Positions 1 to 9,246 are shown, counted from the first letter of the stretch. The stretch is DNA of 19,771 nucleotides from DASYSA01 sp036003885 (GCA_036003885.1 DASYSA010000275.1:1-19771); one strand, 5' to 3'. Translations and numbers: made by a program. The notes: generated from the letters alone by a model not told the origin.

Positions 1-508
1 CCAACCGCCTGGCGAGGCCGGCGCAACGACTGTGACGCACTTCAATTGTCACGCTCACCGGGTCCACTAACCATAGCTCGCGTACGCCGAGCGCCAGGTA
101 CGTGTCGGCCTTGTTTGTCCGATCATAGACCGCCGTACTCTTAGACAAGTATTCGAACACGATGTCGGCTGAGGTGCGCCGCTTCCCCATCTTCGCGGCA
201 AGCTCGTGAGACACGTACATCATGTCCGGTTCGAGATTTGTGCTGTCGATGTAAAGCGACGCGTGAGGATGGTAAACACTTCTCGGGTTTCCGTGGTTGC
301 GAAGAGAGCCTACCAGGGAGGAATTCAGACGCGAGTCGAGATCATCGTGAGGTGGATCAGGTGGTGGGACCATGTACAACACTCCTCCGATCAGGTCGTA
401 GTGCGAGCCGCCGTCGGGTTCGGGAAGCTCCCAGAACTCTTCAACGGTGTACTGATGCAGGAGGGGCGAAAACGCTACATGAGTCTCTGTTGCTTCTGTC
501 GTGGACAT
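1..508 (-). CDS. Uma2-family (DUF820) putative nuclease, cut by the window edge
   Basis: An uninterrupted minus-strand frame enters from position 538 and runs off the left edge without a stop, so its C-terminus is missing (169 codons visible from 508). The opening YTVEEFWELPEPDG, then EPDMMYVS, IVFEYLSKSTAVYDR, NKADTYLALGVREL and WLVDPVSVTIEV follow the order of the Uma2/DUF820 fold, a PD-(D/E)XK nuclease-like family that is multicopy in Cyanobacteria and Acidobacteria. The usual E-V-L-S-P-S-T signature reads E-Y-L-S-K-S-T here. I chose ATG 508 because GAGGT lies 7 nt upstream. An in-frame ATG at 538 has no ribosome site and lies upstream of the likely transcription start. Family biology is poorly known; nuclease activity is inferred from the fold. 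The plus-strand frames over this stretch have no recognisable domain. Confidence 0.85.
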   Translation of the reverse strand, partial: MSTTEATETHVAFSPLLHQYTVEEFWELPEPDGGSHYDLIGGVLYMVPPPDPPHDDLDSRLNSSLVGSLRNHGNPRSVYHPHASLYIDSTNLEPDMMYVSHELAAKMGKRRTSADIVFEYLSKSTAVYDRTNKADTYLALGVRELWLVDPVSVTIEVRHSRCAGLARRL

Positions 509-540
509 ACAGCTTACCTCGTCTGGATTCGTCGCCATAC

Positions 541-571
541 ACTATACCACCACGGGAATTAGTTGCCTCAA
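541..571 (-). promoter_or_regulatory. Candidate sigma70-like promoter of the Uma2 gene
   Basis: On the minus strand a TATAGT hexamer (541-546, 5 of 6 to the -10 consensus) follows TTGAGG (566-571, -35-like) with a long 19-bp spacer. Transcription would start near 534, which excludes ATG 538 and supports the ATG at 508. The rest of the divergent spacer (572-831) shows no other convincing element. Confidence 0.3.
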
Positions 572-831
572 TCATTGCTCGGAATAGCAGGTTGGTTCAC
601 AGCGAACGGGCTCTGAGACAGCCCGCAGATTGAGAGCGCGGATGCGATGACATCTTGTCGTCTCAGCATTCGGGCTTGAACAGTTCATCGAACGGGTATT
701 AAAGTGTTTATCCGCACGTTCCGATCCCGTGCCCGGCTGGATTACCAGATTGCTTCCAGTATCTATGTTGACGAACCAGCGATTAGCCGGCCGTTGTCAA
801 TCAATCGGCATTTCCGATAACGGAGGACCGC

Positions 832-3800
832 ATGAGACGCCTGCTCTTGATCCTGATTGTTCTCTTATGGCTTCCGATCCTGCTGCACCGGACCGGACCT
901 GAGTCGGCAACTCAGGCTGACAAGATTGAACGCAACCCTGTTGACTTCGATGAGGACAGAGGCGATGAGTCCGAGGTTCTTCTCGAGCGCATTCGGCTCT
1001 ATTTGAGTCGACACGGTAACAATGGAAAAATCGAACCACAGCGCCGGCTGGAGACGGTCAAGGCGGAGTACCGCCACCGCATCGCCGAGGAAGGGAGCCG
1101 CGCGATCTCGCCGCAAACCGTTGGCGGAACCAATTGGGTGTCGCTTGGTCCAACAAACGGCGCCGGACGTGCAACCGCAATCGCGCCACATCCGACCGAT
1201 CCCAACACGTTGTACATAGGAGCCGCCGGCGGCGGCGTGTGGAAGACCACCAACAGCGGCATTTCGTGGACGCCCTTAACCGACTTCATCAACGACCTCT
1301 CCGTGGGAGCGGTGGCCATTGCCCCATCGTCGCCGAACATCATTTACCTCGGCACCGGGGAGGGTGGGATCGCAATCGACTTCATTCCTGGTATCGGCTT
1401 TCTCAAGTCGACCGATGGCGGGGCGTCCTGGATCTTCCCTTCCTCGGTAATCGCGTCGAAGTTTTACCGCATCTCGGTTCATCCCACCAATCCGCAGGAG
1501 CTCGTGGCCGGAACGAATGCCGGGGGCTTTCGCTCCACGGATGGAGGCACTAACTGGACCCGAGTTATTGATCCTACTCAGTATCAGGACGTTGCCGACA
1601 TTGTGCGGAACCCCAGCAATCCGCTGATCCTGTACGCAACCACCTGGGATGAACGCCGGTGGTGCGCACGGCCAACCGCCCAGTGCAACATATCGGCGCC
1701 TCGAGTGCTAAAGTCAACCGATGGCGGAGCGACGTGGGCAGAGAAGAGCTCGGGGTTGCCGGTGTCTTCGCCCACGGTTAGAGTCAACCGGCTCTCTCTG
1801 GCGATCAGCACCACGAACCCATCCGTTATCTACCTCGCAACCTCGATTCTCGATAGTCCAAGCGCAACGACAGAAGCGTCTCATGTCTACAAAACCTCCG
1901 ATGGCGCTGAATCATGGAATGACCTGCCGGCAGTGTCCGGCAACAGCGATGTGAATATCAGTCAGTTCATGCGTACCCAGGGATGGTACGACAACACAAT
2001 TGTAGTCTCCCCGACTGACCAGAACATCGTAATCGCCGGGGGAGTCACCTACATCCGCTCGACCGATGGGGGCTCGAGCTGGGGACGCCCAACGTTCACG
2101 GGAAGTTCGGTTCACGTAGATGTTCATGACCTGCGCTATCGCGGATCGACGCTTTACATCGCAAACGACGGGGGCATCTGGTCAAGCCCCGACAACGGGC
2201 AAACGGCAGTTGACCGCAATGCCGGACTCGTAACACGGCAATACTACGCGTTGGCGGTGGACCCGGTAAATCGGAACCGAATCCTGGGCGGTATGCAGGA
2301 TAACGGAACAAATCGGCGCCCCGACTCCGGATCGACTTCCTGGACCGGCATAATCGGCGGAGACGGCTTTGAGTGCGGAGTCAATTCACTTGTGCCTTCG
2401 ATCGCCTATGGGACTGTTCAGTTCGGAGCCATCTTCAGAACGAAGGACGCGGCCTCGAATTCGCCGGCGTTCTCGAACATTACACCACCATACTCGCCGG
2501 GCGAGAGCGGTCCATTTCTTTCATTGCTGACCGTCGATCCCGGGCAGCCTTCAACGATCTATACCGGTACGAATCGGGTATGGCGCAGCACAAATGCAGG
2601 CGACCTGTGGCAACCACTGAGCACGACTACCACCGACGGATCCATCTGGCCTTCGATCTTCAGCCTGAGCGCCATTTCGGTCGCGCGCTCGGATAGCTCA
2701 GTAGTGATGGCGTCCGGGTCAAACCGGGTCTTTCGCTCTACGAATGGTGGCTTAACATGGGCCGGCCTCACTAGCGGACTACCCTCCGCCGGAATTAACA
2801 ACCTGGAGATCGACCCCAATCAGCCGAACATCGCATATGCCGCGATCGCCGGGAACATAGGGCAACGAGTCTATCGGACAACGGATGGTGGCTCGACATG
2901 GCAGCCCCGCAGCACCGGACTTCCGGGATTTTCCGCTCAGGTTGTAAGGGTGGATCCGACCGATAGCAACGTCCTGTTTTGCGGCACCGATGTCGGCGTC
3001 TATCGCTCCACTGACCAGGGCGTTTCGTGGTCTGCTTTCGGAACGGGACTACCGGATTCTTCGGTGCACGACCTCAGGATTCTGGAAGATGGTTCGGCGG
3101 TCAGAGTCGCAACTCACGGACGCGGGATATGGGAGTTGGAAGTGCCTCCTACCGGCAACACTCCGCCGACCGTGTCGGTTACGAACCCGATCGCGATTCA
3201 GACGATTGTCAGGGGCAGCAGTCTTGAATTCACTGGCCGGGTGACAGATCCGGACCTGGGAGATTCGATCTCGGCATCCTGGATATTCCCCGACACCTGG
3301 GAGAAGGCTCCTGCACCGATCGGAGTCGGAACCGTTTCTCATGTTTTCAATCTGGCCGGCATCTTCCCGGTCAGCCTCACTGCCAGAGACAGCCACGGGG
3401 CGATTGGATCATCCGCGATCACGATCAGGGTGACGGATCCGGATGACGACTGTTCAACTCCGCTGGTGATTCCTGGCGAGGGCCCATTTCCGTTCACGAC
3501 CTCGCTTAACAATGAGACTGCAGAAACGCAGGCGACGGATCCCGGTCCTCCCTGCACGCCGAACCTTGGACGCGGCCGGACTCTCTGGCTCGAGTTCACT
3601 CCCGCGACTACCGGGACCTATCAATTCACTACCTGCGGCACTTCAGTGGATACAGTTCTATCGGCCTGGACCGGCTCCCGCTGCGGGCCCTATACCGCTA
3701 TCGCCAACGCATGCAACGACGATGCGGCGTTCGAATCTACTTGCGCCGGGTCGCTGGGCTCTGATCTGACATTCCCGATCGCGGCAGGGCAGACGATCCG

Positions 3801-4116
3801 CATCCAGGCGAGTGGCATCAGGGCAACCGACGCGGGATTCTTTGTGCTGACAGTCGCGAGGATTGTGCCGAAAATTGTTGGCGTGTCGATCAGCGGTAAG
3901 AATCTCCTCGTCGCAGGAACCGGGTTTGATGATGGTGCCAGGATACTCGTCGACGGCGAACAGAAGAAGACCAGACCCGACGATTTCACTCCGTCGACTG
4001 CGTTGGTCGGCAAGAAGGTAGGCAAGAAAATAGCACGAGGCCAGACCGTCACGGTTCAGGTGCGCAATTCCGATGGTTCGTTGTCTAACGAATTTTCGTT
4101 CACCCGCCCATTATGA
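832..4116 (+). CDS. Secreted Asp-box beta-propeller protein with PKD, PPC-like and TIG-like C-terminal domains
   Basis: A 1094-residue protein starting at ATG 832, 7 nt after GGAGG. Residues 1-19 are a hydrophobic export signal without a clear AxA site. Residues about 100-770 hold at least ten Asp-box (BNR-type) turns, for example KSTDGGASW (192-200), RSTDGGTNW (234-242), KSTDGGATW (294-302), RSTDGGSSW (409-417), RSTNGGLTW (635-643) and RTTDGGSTW (682-690), ending in ATHGRGIWEL. This is the pattern of VPS10/sortilin-like and GH74-like propellers. About 778-868 is a PKD/Ig-like domain (SHVFNLAGIFPVSLTARD). About 873-1010 resembles a PPC beta-sandwich with four to six cysteines, and about 1013-1092 resembles an IPT/TIG domain. 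Such proteins are secreted or surface-bound and often called glycosidase-like, but I see no catalytic pair to support an enzyme. The ADOP permease follows in the same direction after 66 bp. Confidence 0.9.
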   Translation: MRRLLLILIVLLWLPILLHRTGPESATQADKIERNPVDFDEDRGDESEVLLERIRLYLSRHGNNGKIEPQRRLETVKAEYRHRIAEEGSRAISPQTVGGTNWVSLGPTNGAGRATAIAPHPTDPNTLYIGAAGGGVWKTTNSGISWTPLTDFINDLSVGAVAIAPSSPNIIYLGTGEGGIAIDFIPGIGFLKSTDGGASWIFPSSVIASKFYRISVHPTNPQELVAGTNAGGFRSTDGGTNWTRVIDPTQYQDVADIVRNPSNPLILYATTWDERRWCARPTAQCNISAPRVLKSTDGGATWAEKSSGLPVSSPTVRVNRLSLAISTTNPSVIYLATSILDSPSATTEASHVYKTSDGAESWNDLPAVSGNSDVNISQFMRTQGWYDNTIVVSPTDQNIVIAGGVTYIRSTDGGSSWGRPTFTGSSVHVDVHDLRYRGSTLYIANDGGIWSSPDNGQTAVDRNAGLVTRQYYALAVDPVNRNRILGGMQDNGTNRRPDSGSTSWTGIIGGDGFECGVNSLVPSIAYGTVQFGAIFRTKDAASNSPAFSNITPPYSPGESGPFLSLLTVDPGQPSTIYTGTNRVWRSTNAGDLWQPLSTTTTDGSIWPSIFSLSAISVARSDSSVVMASGSNRVFRSTNGGLTWAGLTSGLPSAGINNLEIDPNQPNIAYAAIAGNIGQRVYRTTDGGSTWQPRSTGLPGFSAQVVRVDPTDSNVLFCGTDVGVYRSTDQGVSWSAFGTGLPDSSVHDLRILEDGSAVRVATHGRGIWELEVPPTGNTPPTVSVTNPIAIQTIVRGSSLEFTGRVTDPDLGDSISASWIFPDTWEKAPAPIGVGTVSHVFNLAGIFPVSLTARDSHGAIGSSAITIRVTDPDDDCSTPLVIPGEGPFPFTTSLNNETAETQATDPGPPCTPNLGRGRTLWLEFTPATTGTYQFTTCGTSVDTVLSAWTGSRCGPYTAIANACNDDAAFESTCAGSLGSDLTFPIAAGQTIRIQASGIRATDAGFFVLTVARIVPKIVGVSISGKNLLVAGTGFDDGARILVDGEQKKTRPDDFTPSTALVGKKVGKKIARGQTVTVQVRNSDGSLSNEFSFTRPL

Positions 4117-4140
4117 GAATTTTGGATTTTGGATTTTGGA
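4117..4140 (+). repeat. Heptamer repeat ATTTTGG x3 directly after the stop codon
   Basis: Three exact in-phase copies of ATTTTGG occupy 4119-4139, two bases after the TGA stop (4114-4116) of the propeller gene. The unit resembles the ATTTAGG/ATCTAGG phase of the arrays at 13590 and 15955. It is the shortest of the intercistronic arrays in the window and has no inverted partner in the remaining 42 bp before the next start. Confidence 0.8.
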
Positions 4141-4182
4141 CCACGAGCTACCGCGATAGACTCGGCGACAGAAGGTTAGAAC

Positions 4183-6606
4183 ATGATGGACAATCTGTTA
4201 AAAGACGTTCGCTACGGTGTCAGGCATTTGCTTAAGAATCGAGGCTTCACGGTGGTCGCAGTAACAGCGCTGGCACTTGGCATCGGCGCCAACACCGCGA
4301 TCTTTAGCGTAGTTAACGCAGTGCTGCTTCGCTCGCTTCCCTACCCTGGGGCTGAGCGACTGGTCACTATCCGCTCAAATCAATCACTGCTCGACTTCGT
4401 CGACATAGAAGCTCAGACACAGTCATTCGAACAGGCCGGCGCCTTCGTCCTTCAAGCCTTCGACTACACTGGAGGAAGCGAGCCGGTGCAGGTTCAGGCT
4501 GCTCTCATCGACACGGGCTTGTTTGAAGTCCTGGGTGCGCAGATCGAAATTGGGCGAACCCTCCCGCGTGAAGAAGATCGCTTCGGCGGCGACAGGCTTG
4601 TCGTGGTGGGCCGGGGATTCTGGCAGCGACACCTGGGCGGTGGCGCGGACGTCCTCGGCAAGACCATTCCACTCAGCGGAAACAATTACACGGTTGTCGG
4701 GGTGCTGGCCTCCACTTTCACCACACCACTGCGTCGAGGCGGTGGGGCCGATCAGATAGAGCCGGAAGTTTTCGTCTCCCTGCGAGTCGGTAATCCCGTT
4801 GCAGCCTCGTTTCGGGGAGTCCATTTCCTGCGCACTTTCTGGCGGCTGAAGTCCGACGTCACGATCGCCCAGGCGCAATCTGAAATGGAAGTGATCGATC
4901 AGAGGCTAGCCGAGCAATACCCGGAGGAGAACAAAGGGCGGCGCAGGGTGCTCGTGCCGCTGAAAGAAAACCTGGTGGGGGACACTCGTCCCTTCTTGCT
5001 GCTGTTGTTTGGAGCGGTCGGTCTCGTCCTGCTGATCGCCTGCGCGAACTTCGCGAACCTGCTGCTCGCACAAGCCGCTTCTCGCCATCGTGAGATCGCT
5101 GTACGGTCCGCGCTTGGAGCAGGGCGAGCGCGATTGGTGAGGCAGATGCTGACGGAAAGCGTGTTGGTGGCGATCATGGGTGGCACCGCCGGATTGCTGC
5201 TCGCGCTGTGGGGGATCAGTCTGTTGGTAGCCCTCAAGCCGGCGAACCTTCCGCGTATTTCGGGCGTGGGTATCGACGGGCCCGTGCTGTTGTTCACTCT
5301 CGTGGTATCAGTGGTAACAGGCATCCTGTTCGGGCTGGTTCCGGCGTGGAGCGCTTCGAGAGCCGACCTCAATGAAGCCCTGAAAGAAGGGGGCCGTTCT
5401 GCGAGCGGGGGAGTCTCGAAGCGCCGCTTGCGGAGTGTGCTTGTGGTGGCTGAGCTCGCAATTTCGCTGGTGGTGCTGATCGCGGCCGGGCTGCTGATCA
5501 GGAGCTTCTGGCAACTCAGAAGCACCGACCCCGGATTCGATCCTCGCGGTGTGGTCACTATGCGAATTGAGCTTCCCGAATCACGTTATCGCGAGATACC
5601 GAAGCAGAATCAATTTCGGACGCAGGTGCTGGATGAGTTGAACTCATTGCCGGGCGTTGAGGCAGCATTGATAAGCGAGCTGCCACTGGGAGGCGATTGG
5701 CTCACCCACAATTTCATCATCGACGGACGCGCGCCGCTGGCGCCGGGGGATGAGCCGGAGATATCCACCCGCAGCGCCACCAGGGGTTACTTCAAAGCGA
5801 TGCGCATCCCGCTGGTGGGCGGGCGCGATTTCACGACACAGGATAGAGTGGACGCTCTCCAGGTCTGCATCCTCAACCAAAGCGCGGTTCGCGAGTACTT
5901 TCGTGATGAGAACCCGATCGGGGCCAGGATCAGGTGGGCGCGGGGGAACGCGGATTCCTGGATGATGATAGTGGGAGTGGTTGGTGACATTAAGCACTTT
6001 GAATTGGGGCAGCCGGAGCAGCCCGCCGTTTACACGGCCTACGAGCAGCAGGACCAGCCCTGGAAGCGATGGATGAGCGTCGTGATTCGCAGCAATTCCG
6101 GCCCGTCGACGCTGACTGACCAGGCTAAGAAGGCCGTCTGGGCGGTCGATAGTCAGGTACCCCTGACGCGGGTTCAAACGATGGCTGAGGTTATGGCTGC
6201 GTCGATAGCCGAACAGCGATTCAACATGCTGCTGCTTGGCATCTTCGCCGCAGTTGCGCTCTTGTTGGCATCGGTTGGGGTCTACGGAGTGATCTCTTAT
6301 TCGGTCACTCAGCGGACGCATGAGATCGGTATTCGCATGGCGCTGGGTGCGAGGACCGGCTCGGTATTGAAACTGGTCGTCGGCGAGGGTCTTCGGCTGG
6401 CTGCCGTGGGAGTTGGGCTTGGGCTGGCTGCGGCTTTCGCGCTGACCCGACTAATGTCCACCTTTTTATTTGGAGTGAGCGCGACTGATCCGCAGACCTT
6501 CGTACTAATCTCGATCGTTTTAGTTGCGGTGGCTCTACTGGCGAGTTACATTCCAGCCCGACGCGCAACGAAGGTCGATCCGATGGTGGCATTGAGATGT
6601 GAGTAG
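4183..6606 (+). CDS. ABC-transporter-type permease of the ADOP family (MacB/FtsX-like, duplicated)
   Basis: An 807-residue inner-membrane protein built of two MacB-like halves. The opening DVRYGVRHLLKNRGFTVVAV leads into TM1 (about 22-48, ALGIGANTAIFSVVNAVLLR), the standard start of acidobacterial duplicated orphan permeases. A MacB periplasmic domain (about 50-250) precedes the first FtsX core (about 270-395, RHREIAVRSALGAGRARLVR). The second half repeats this: TM about 417-440, periplasmic domain to about 660, FtsX core about 682-800 (THEIGIRMALGAR, ending YIPARRATKVDPMVALRCE). The usual ADOP length is near 800, so it is complete. Either of the two adjacent ATGs (4183, 4186) could start it; AGAAGG lies about 10 nt upstream. 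No ATP-binding partner is encoded in the window. Substrate is unknown; export of small molecules or mechanotransmission are possibilities from the superfamily only. Confidence 0.93.
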   Translation: MMDNLLKDVRYGVRHLLKNRGFTVVAVTALALGIGANTAIFSVVNAVLLRSLPYPGAERLVTIRSNQSLLDFVDIEAQTQSFEQAGAFVLQAFDYTGGSEPVQVQAALIDTGLFEVLGAQIEIGRTLPREEDRFGGDRLVVVGRGFWQRHLGGGADVLGKTIPLSGNNYTVVGVLASTFTTPLRRGGGADQIEPEVFVSLRVGNPVAASFRGVHFLRTFWRLKSDVTIAQAQSEMEVIDQRLAEQYPEENKGRRRVLVPLKENLVGDTRPFLLLLFGAVGLVLLIACANFANLLLAQAASRHREIAVRSALGAGRARLVRQMLTESVLVAIMGGTAGLLLALWGISLLVALKPANLPRISGVGIDGPVLLFTLVVSVVTGILFGLVPAWSASRADLNEALKEGGRSASGGVSKRRLRSVLVVAELAISLVVLIAAGLLIRSFWQLRSTDPGFDPRGVVTMRIELPESRYREIPKQNQFRTQVLDELNSLPGVEAALISELPLGGDWLTHNFIIDGRAPLAPGDEPEISTRSATRGYFKAMRIPLVGGRDFTTQDRVDALQVCILNQSAVREYFRDENPIGARIRWARGNADSWMMIVGVVGDIKHFELGQPEQPAVYTAYEQQDQPWKRWMSVVIRSNSGPSTLTDQAKKAVWAVDSQVPLTRVQTMAEVMAASIAEQRFNMLLLGIFAAVALLLASVGVYGVISYSVTQRTHEIGIRMALGARTGSVLKLVVGEGLRLAAVGVGLGLAAAFALTRLMSTFLFGVSATDPQTFVLISIVLVAVALLASYIPARRATKVDPMVALRCE

Positions 6607-6760
6607 GAAATGCGAATTTCGAAATGCGAATTGCGAATTGCGAATTGCACGTATTCGAGATTCGCAAATTTGCATTTCCTTCCCATCCTCGACATCACGT
6701 GATAAGTGCGAATGGCGAATCGTAAAATTTCCAATTCGAAATTCGCAATTCGAAATTCCT
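6607..6760 (+). repeat. GAATTGC/GAATTTC heptamer array filling the spacer between permease and metalloprotease
   Basis: Immediately after the TAG stop (6604-6606) six in-phase heptamers run from 6607 to 6648: GAAATGC, GAATTTC, GAAATGC and three GAATTGC. The outer sequence around 6605-6623 pairs imperfectly with 6661-6680, giving a first hairpin. A core of about 30 bp (6680-6709, containing the palindrome ATCACGTGAT at 6694-6703) follows. A second, mostly complementary-sense block (about 6716-6760) contains at 6733-6759 a 27-bp stretch identical in inverse orientation to 15368-15394. The array ends 14 nt before the GTG start of the next gene, leaving just its ribosome site. Confidence 0.85.
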
Positions 6761-6774
6761 TTGTGGAGACGAAC

Positions 6775-9246
6775 GTGAAACGAACGACAGGTTGTTTGGC
6801 TTTGCTTTGGATCGTCGTTGTTAACGCCCAGGCTCAAACTGTTGTCCCGACTACGATGGCGCAGCGCACTTCAGGACTCCAGCGGCAGGACGGTTTCCTC
6901 CCGCTCTATCTGGATTCCGCTAAGGGCCGCCTGCTCATGGAAGTTCGCCTCAACGAAGAGATGCTTTACTTCGTCACGGTCTCGAAGGGCGTCGGTTCAG
7001 TAGATCTCGGCATCGATCGCGGCGCGAGTGGCGGTTCGAAGCTAATTCACTTTGAACGCTCAGGGACGCGCGCTCTCATTGTCGAAAGCAACCTCCGCTT
7101 TCGCGCGCCCGGCGGCAACAGCGCCTTGCAGCAGGGCATGGAGGAGTCGTTCGCCGGGTCGACGCTTGCTTCGTTTGCAGTAGAAGCAGAAGAGAATGGC
7201 CGTCTCCTGATCGACCTCACACCCTTCGCCATTCGTGACGCGATCGACCTCGAGGGCACGCTGCGACGCCGCAACGAAGGCGCTTATAAACTGGATGCCT
7301 TGCGCAGCGGCATCTACTCGGCGCGAACCAGGACTTTCCCTCAGAACACCGAGATCGAAGCGGCTGTCACCTACTCTTCCGACAATCCGGGGCGGCTCAT
7401 CAGCCGCGTTGCGCCTGATGGCGGGGCGTTCACCGTGCGGCTGCACCACTCATTCGTTCAGTTACCGCAAGGGTATCGGCCCCGCGCCGCCGATCCGCGC
7501 ATCGGCCTGGGATTCATCAGGTTCAAGGATTATTCTGCGCCCTACACTCAGGGGACCGACGTGCAGTGGCTTCGCCGCTGGCGGCTCGAAAAAAAAGATC
7601 CGGCAGCCGCGATGAGCGAGCCTAAGAAGCCCATCATCTTCTATCTGGACCCTGGAATCCCGGAACCCATCCGCTCCGCAATGAGAGCAGGCACGCTGTG
7701 GTGGAATCACGCGTTCGAAGCCGCCGGGTTCAAGAACGCGGTCCAGGTTCTGGATCCGCCCAACGACATGGATCCGATGGATTCGCGCTTCAACTACATC
7801 CTGTGGGTCAATCGCGATGAGCGCGGGTTCTCGGTCGGCGGCAGCGTCTCGGACCCTCGCACAGGCGAAGCCATCGTGGCTAAGCCGCGCATGGACTCTC
7901 ACCGGATTCGAACCATCAGCGGTTACTGGCGAAGCTATCGGATGGGCGCCGACAACGGTTTTGATGGCTGTGCTGAGTTCCTGCTCCCTTATGATGCGCT
8001 GCTAATCGAAGCCGCCGCTCAATCCGGCCCAGGCAACACCGAAGAGGCGCTCGTCCTGCTCAGACAAGCGCTGGTGACCGCGCACGAGGTTGGACACTGC
8101 CTCGGGTTCGGGCACAACTGGAACTCGAGCATCAACGCCCGCGCGTCGGTTATGGAATATCCCGCGCCCCGCTTGAAGATTACCAACGGACGACTCGATC
8201 TGAGCGACGCCTATCAGCGGGACATCGGCGAGTACGACAAGTTCATGGTGCGTTACACCTACACCGAGTTCCCGCCCGAGCGTGAGCGAGAAGGGCTCGA
8301 GGCGATCATCAAGGAGATGCGAAGCAAGGGCATTCTTTTCACTCCGTCGGCCGACCCGCGCTGGAATCGCTACGACGATCTCGAAAGTCCGGCGGCTTAT
8401 CTCCGCGAGACACTCGAGCAGCGGCGACTGCTGCTCGACCGCTACGGTCCCCAGGTTCTGAAGCCTGGCCAGCCCTATGGCGATTTGCGCGGAATGGGTT
8501 TGTGGATGACCTATTTGCATCACCGCTGGGCGATCGACAGTGGGGTTCGCTACATTGGCGGAATGTATGACAACCTCGCCGTGAAGGGCGAGACCGTCGC
8601 TCCAACTGAGATCGTCCCAGCCGCGTTACAGCGAGACGTGCTGGCTTTGCTGATGGAGACCATCCAACCGCGGAATCTGGCGATTCCGGAGCGGCTGCTG
8701 GCTGAACTCGCACCGAGTCCGGACGGGCGCGATATCGAGGAGTTCAACTTCAGCACCGGTGAAGCCTTCGACCATCTTTCCGCGGCTCGCACGTTGTCGG
8801 CATTGGTACTCGAGCAGTTGCTCGAGCCTGCGCGAGCGGCGCGGCTGATCACGTTCGCGGACAGGCAAACAAGTGGGTTGACCCTGCCCGAAGTGCTGAG
8901 CGCGGTTACGCGGGCAACCTGGGAGAGCCAGGCGGCGGGGAATGAATCGACGATGCTGAAGTCGCTGCGGCGTGTCGCGCAGCGTGAGGCGCTGGATGCG
9001 ATGATGATTCTGGGAGCGCATGCTCAGGCCTCTCCTGAAGTGCGCGCGGTGACGCTGGATCAGTTGACGAAGCTCCGAGCCTGGCTTGCGAGTCGTCACG
9101 ATCTTGATGCGGTGGCGGAGGCCCACGTGCGACAGGCCGAACGCGATCTCACCAAGTATCTGGAGAATCCTTCAACGTATGCGCCGAAGTCTCCGGCGTT
9201 GCCCCAGCCTCCCGGAGCGCCGCTGGGAATGAAACCCCGGGGATAG
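6775..9246 (+). CDS. Exported zinc-dependent metalloprotease (DUF5117/DUF4953-type zincin)
   Basis: An 823-residue protein read from GTG 6775, preceded by GGAG 7-8 nt upstream. A longer in-frame ATG at 6706 exists, but its first 23 codons are read through the intergenic repeat and would hide the signal peptide, so I reject it. From GTG the product opens with a signal peptide (KRTTGCLALLWIVVVNAQA, likely cut after AQA). It then has the DUF5117-like region (FLPLYLDSAKGRLLMEV, VGSVDLGIDRG) and a zincin catalytic domain with HEVGHCLGFGH at residues 437-447, matching HExxHxxGxxH. A Met-turn candidate follows at M460 (ASVMEYPAPR). The remaining 350 residues are a helical C-terminal domain. Family members are periplasmic or outer-membrane-associated peptidases of unknown substrate. 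The gene follows the ADOP permease across a repeat-filled spacer and is probably cotranscribed. Confidence 0.92.
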   Translation: MKRTTGCLALLWIVVVNAQAQTVVPTTMAQRTSGLQRQDGFLPLYLDSAKGRLLMEVRLNEEMLYFVTVSKGVGSVDLGIDRGASGGSKLIHFERSGTRALIVESNLRFRAPGGNSALQQGMEESFAGSTLASFAVEAEENGRLLIDLTPFAIRDAIDLEGTLRRRNEGAYKLDALRSGIYSARTRTFPQNTEIEAAVTYSSDNPGRLISRVAPDGGAFTVRLHHSFVQLPQGYRPRAADPRIGLGFIRFKDYSAPYTQGTDVQWLRRWRLEKKDPAAAMSEPKKPIIFYLDPGIPEPIRSAMRAGTLWWNHAFEAAGFKNAVQVLDPPNDMDPMDSRFNYILWVNRDERGFSVGGSVSDPRTGEAIVAKPRMDSHRIRTISGYWRSYRMGADNGFDGCAEFLLPYDALLIEAAAQSGPGNTEEALVLLRQALVTAHEVGHCLGFGHNWNSSINARASVMEYPAPRLKITNGRLDLSDAYQRDIGEYDKFMVRYTYTEFPPEREREGLEAIIKEMRSKGILFTPSADPRWNRYDDLESPAAYLRETLEQRRLLLDRYGPQVLKPGQPYGDLRGMGLWMTYLHHRWAIDSGVRYIGGMYDNLAVKGETVAPTEIVPAALQRDVLALLMETIQPRNLAIPERLLAELAPSPDGRDIEEFNFSTGEAFDHLSAARTLSALVLEQLLEPARAARLITFADRQTSGLTLPEVLSAVTRATWESQAAGNESTMLKSLRRVAQREALDAMMILGAHAQASPEVRAVTLDQLTKLRAWLASRHDLDAVAEAHVRQAERDLTKYLENPSTYAPKSPALPQPPGAPLGMKPRG

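Noticed and set aside
206..633. Two plus-strand frames of 118 and 131 codons
   Set aside because: They are antisense to the Uma2-family frame, which has recognisable motifs along its whole length; the plus frames have none.
676..821. Promoter for the first propeller gene (TTGAAC/TATTAA near 676-702, or TTGTCA/GATAAC near 794-821)
   Set aside because: The first pair has a 15-bp spacer; the second would start transcription inside the ribosome site.
4423..6321. Several minus-strand frames of 150-225 codons over the permease gene
   Set aside because: Shadows of the permease coding frame, whose two FtsX halves and membrane helices are clear.
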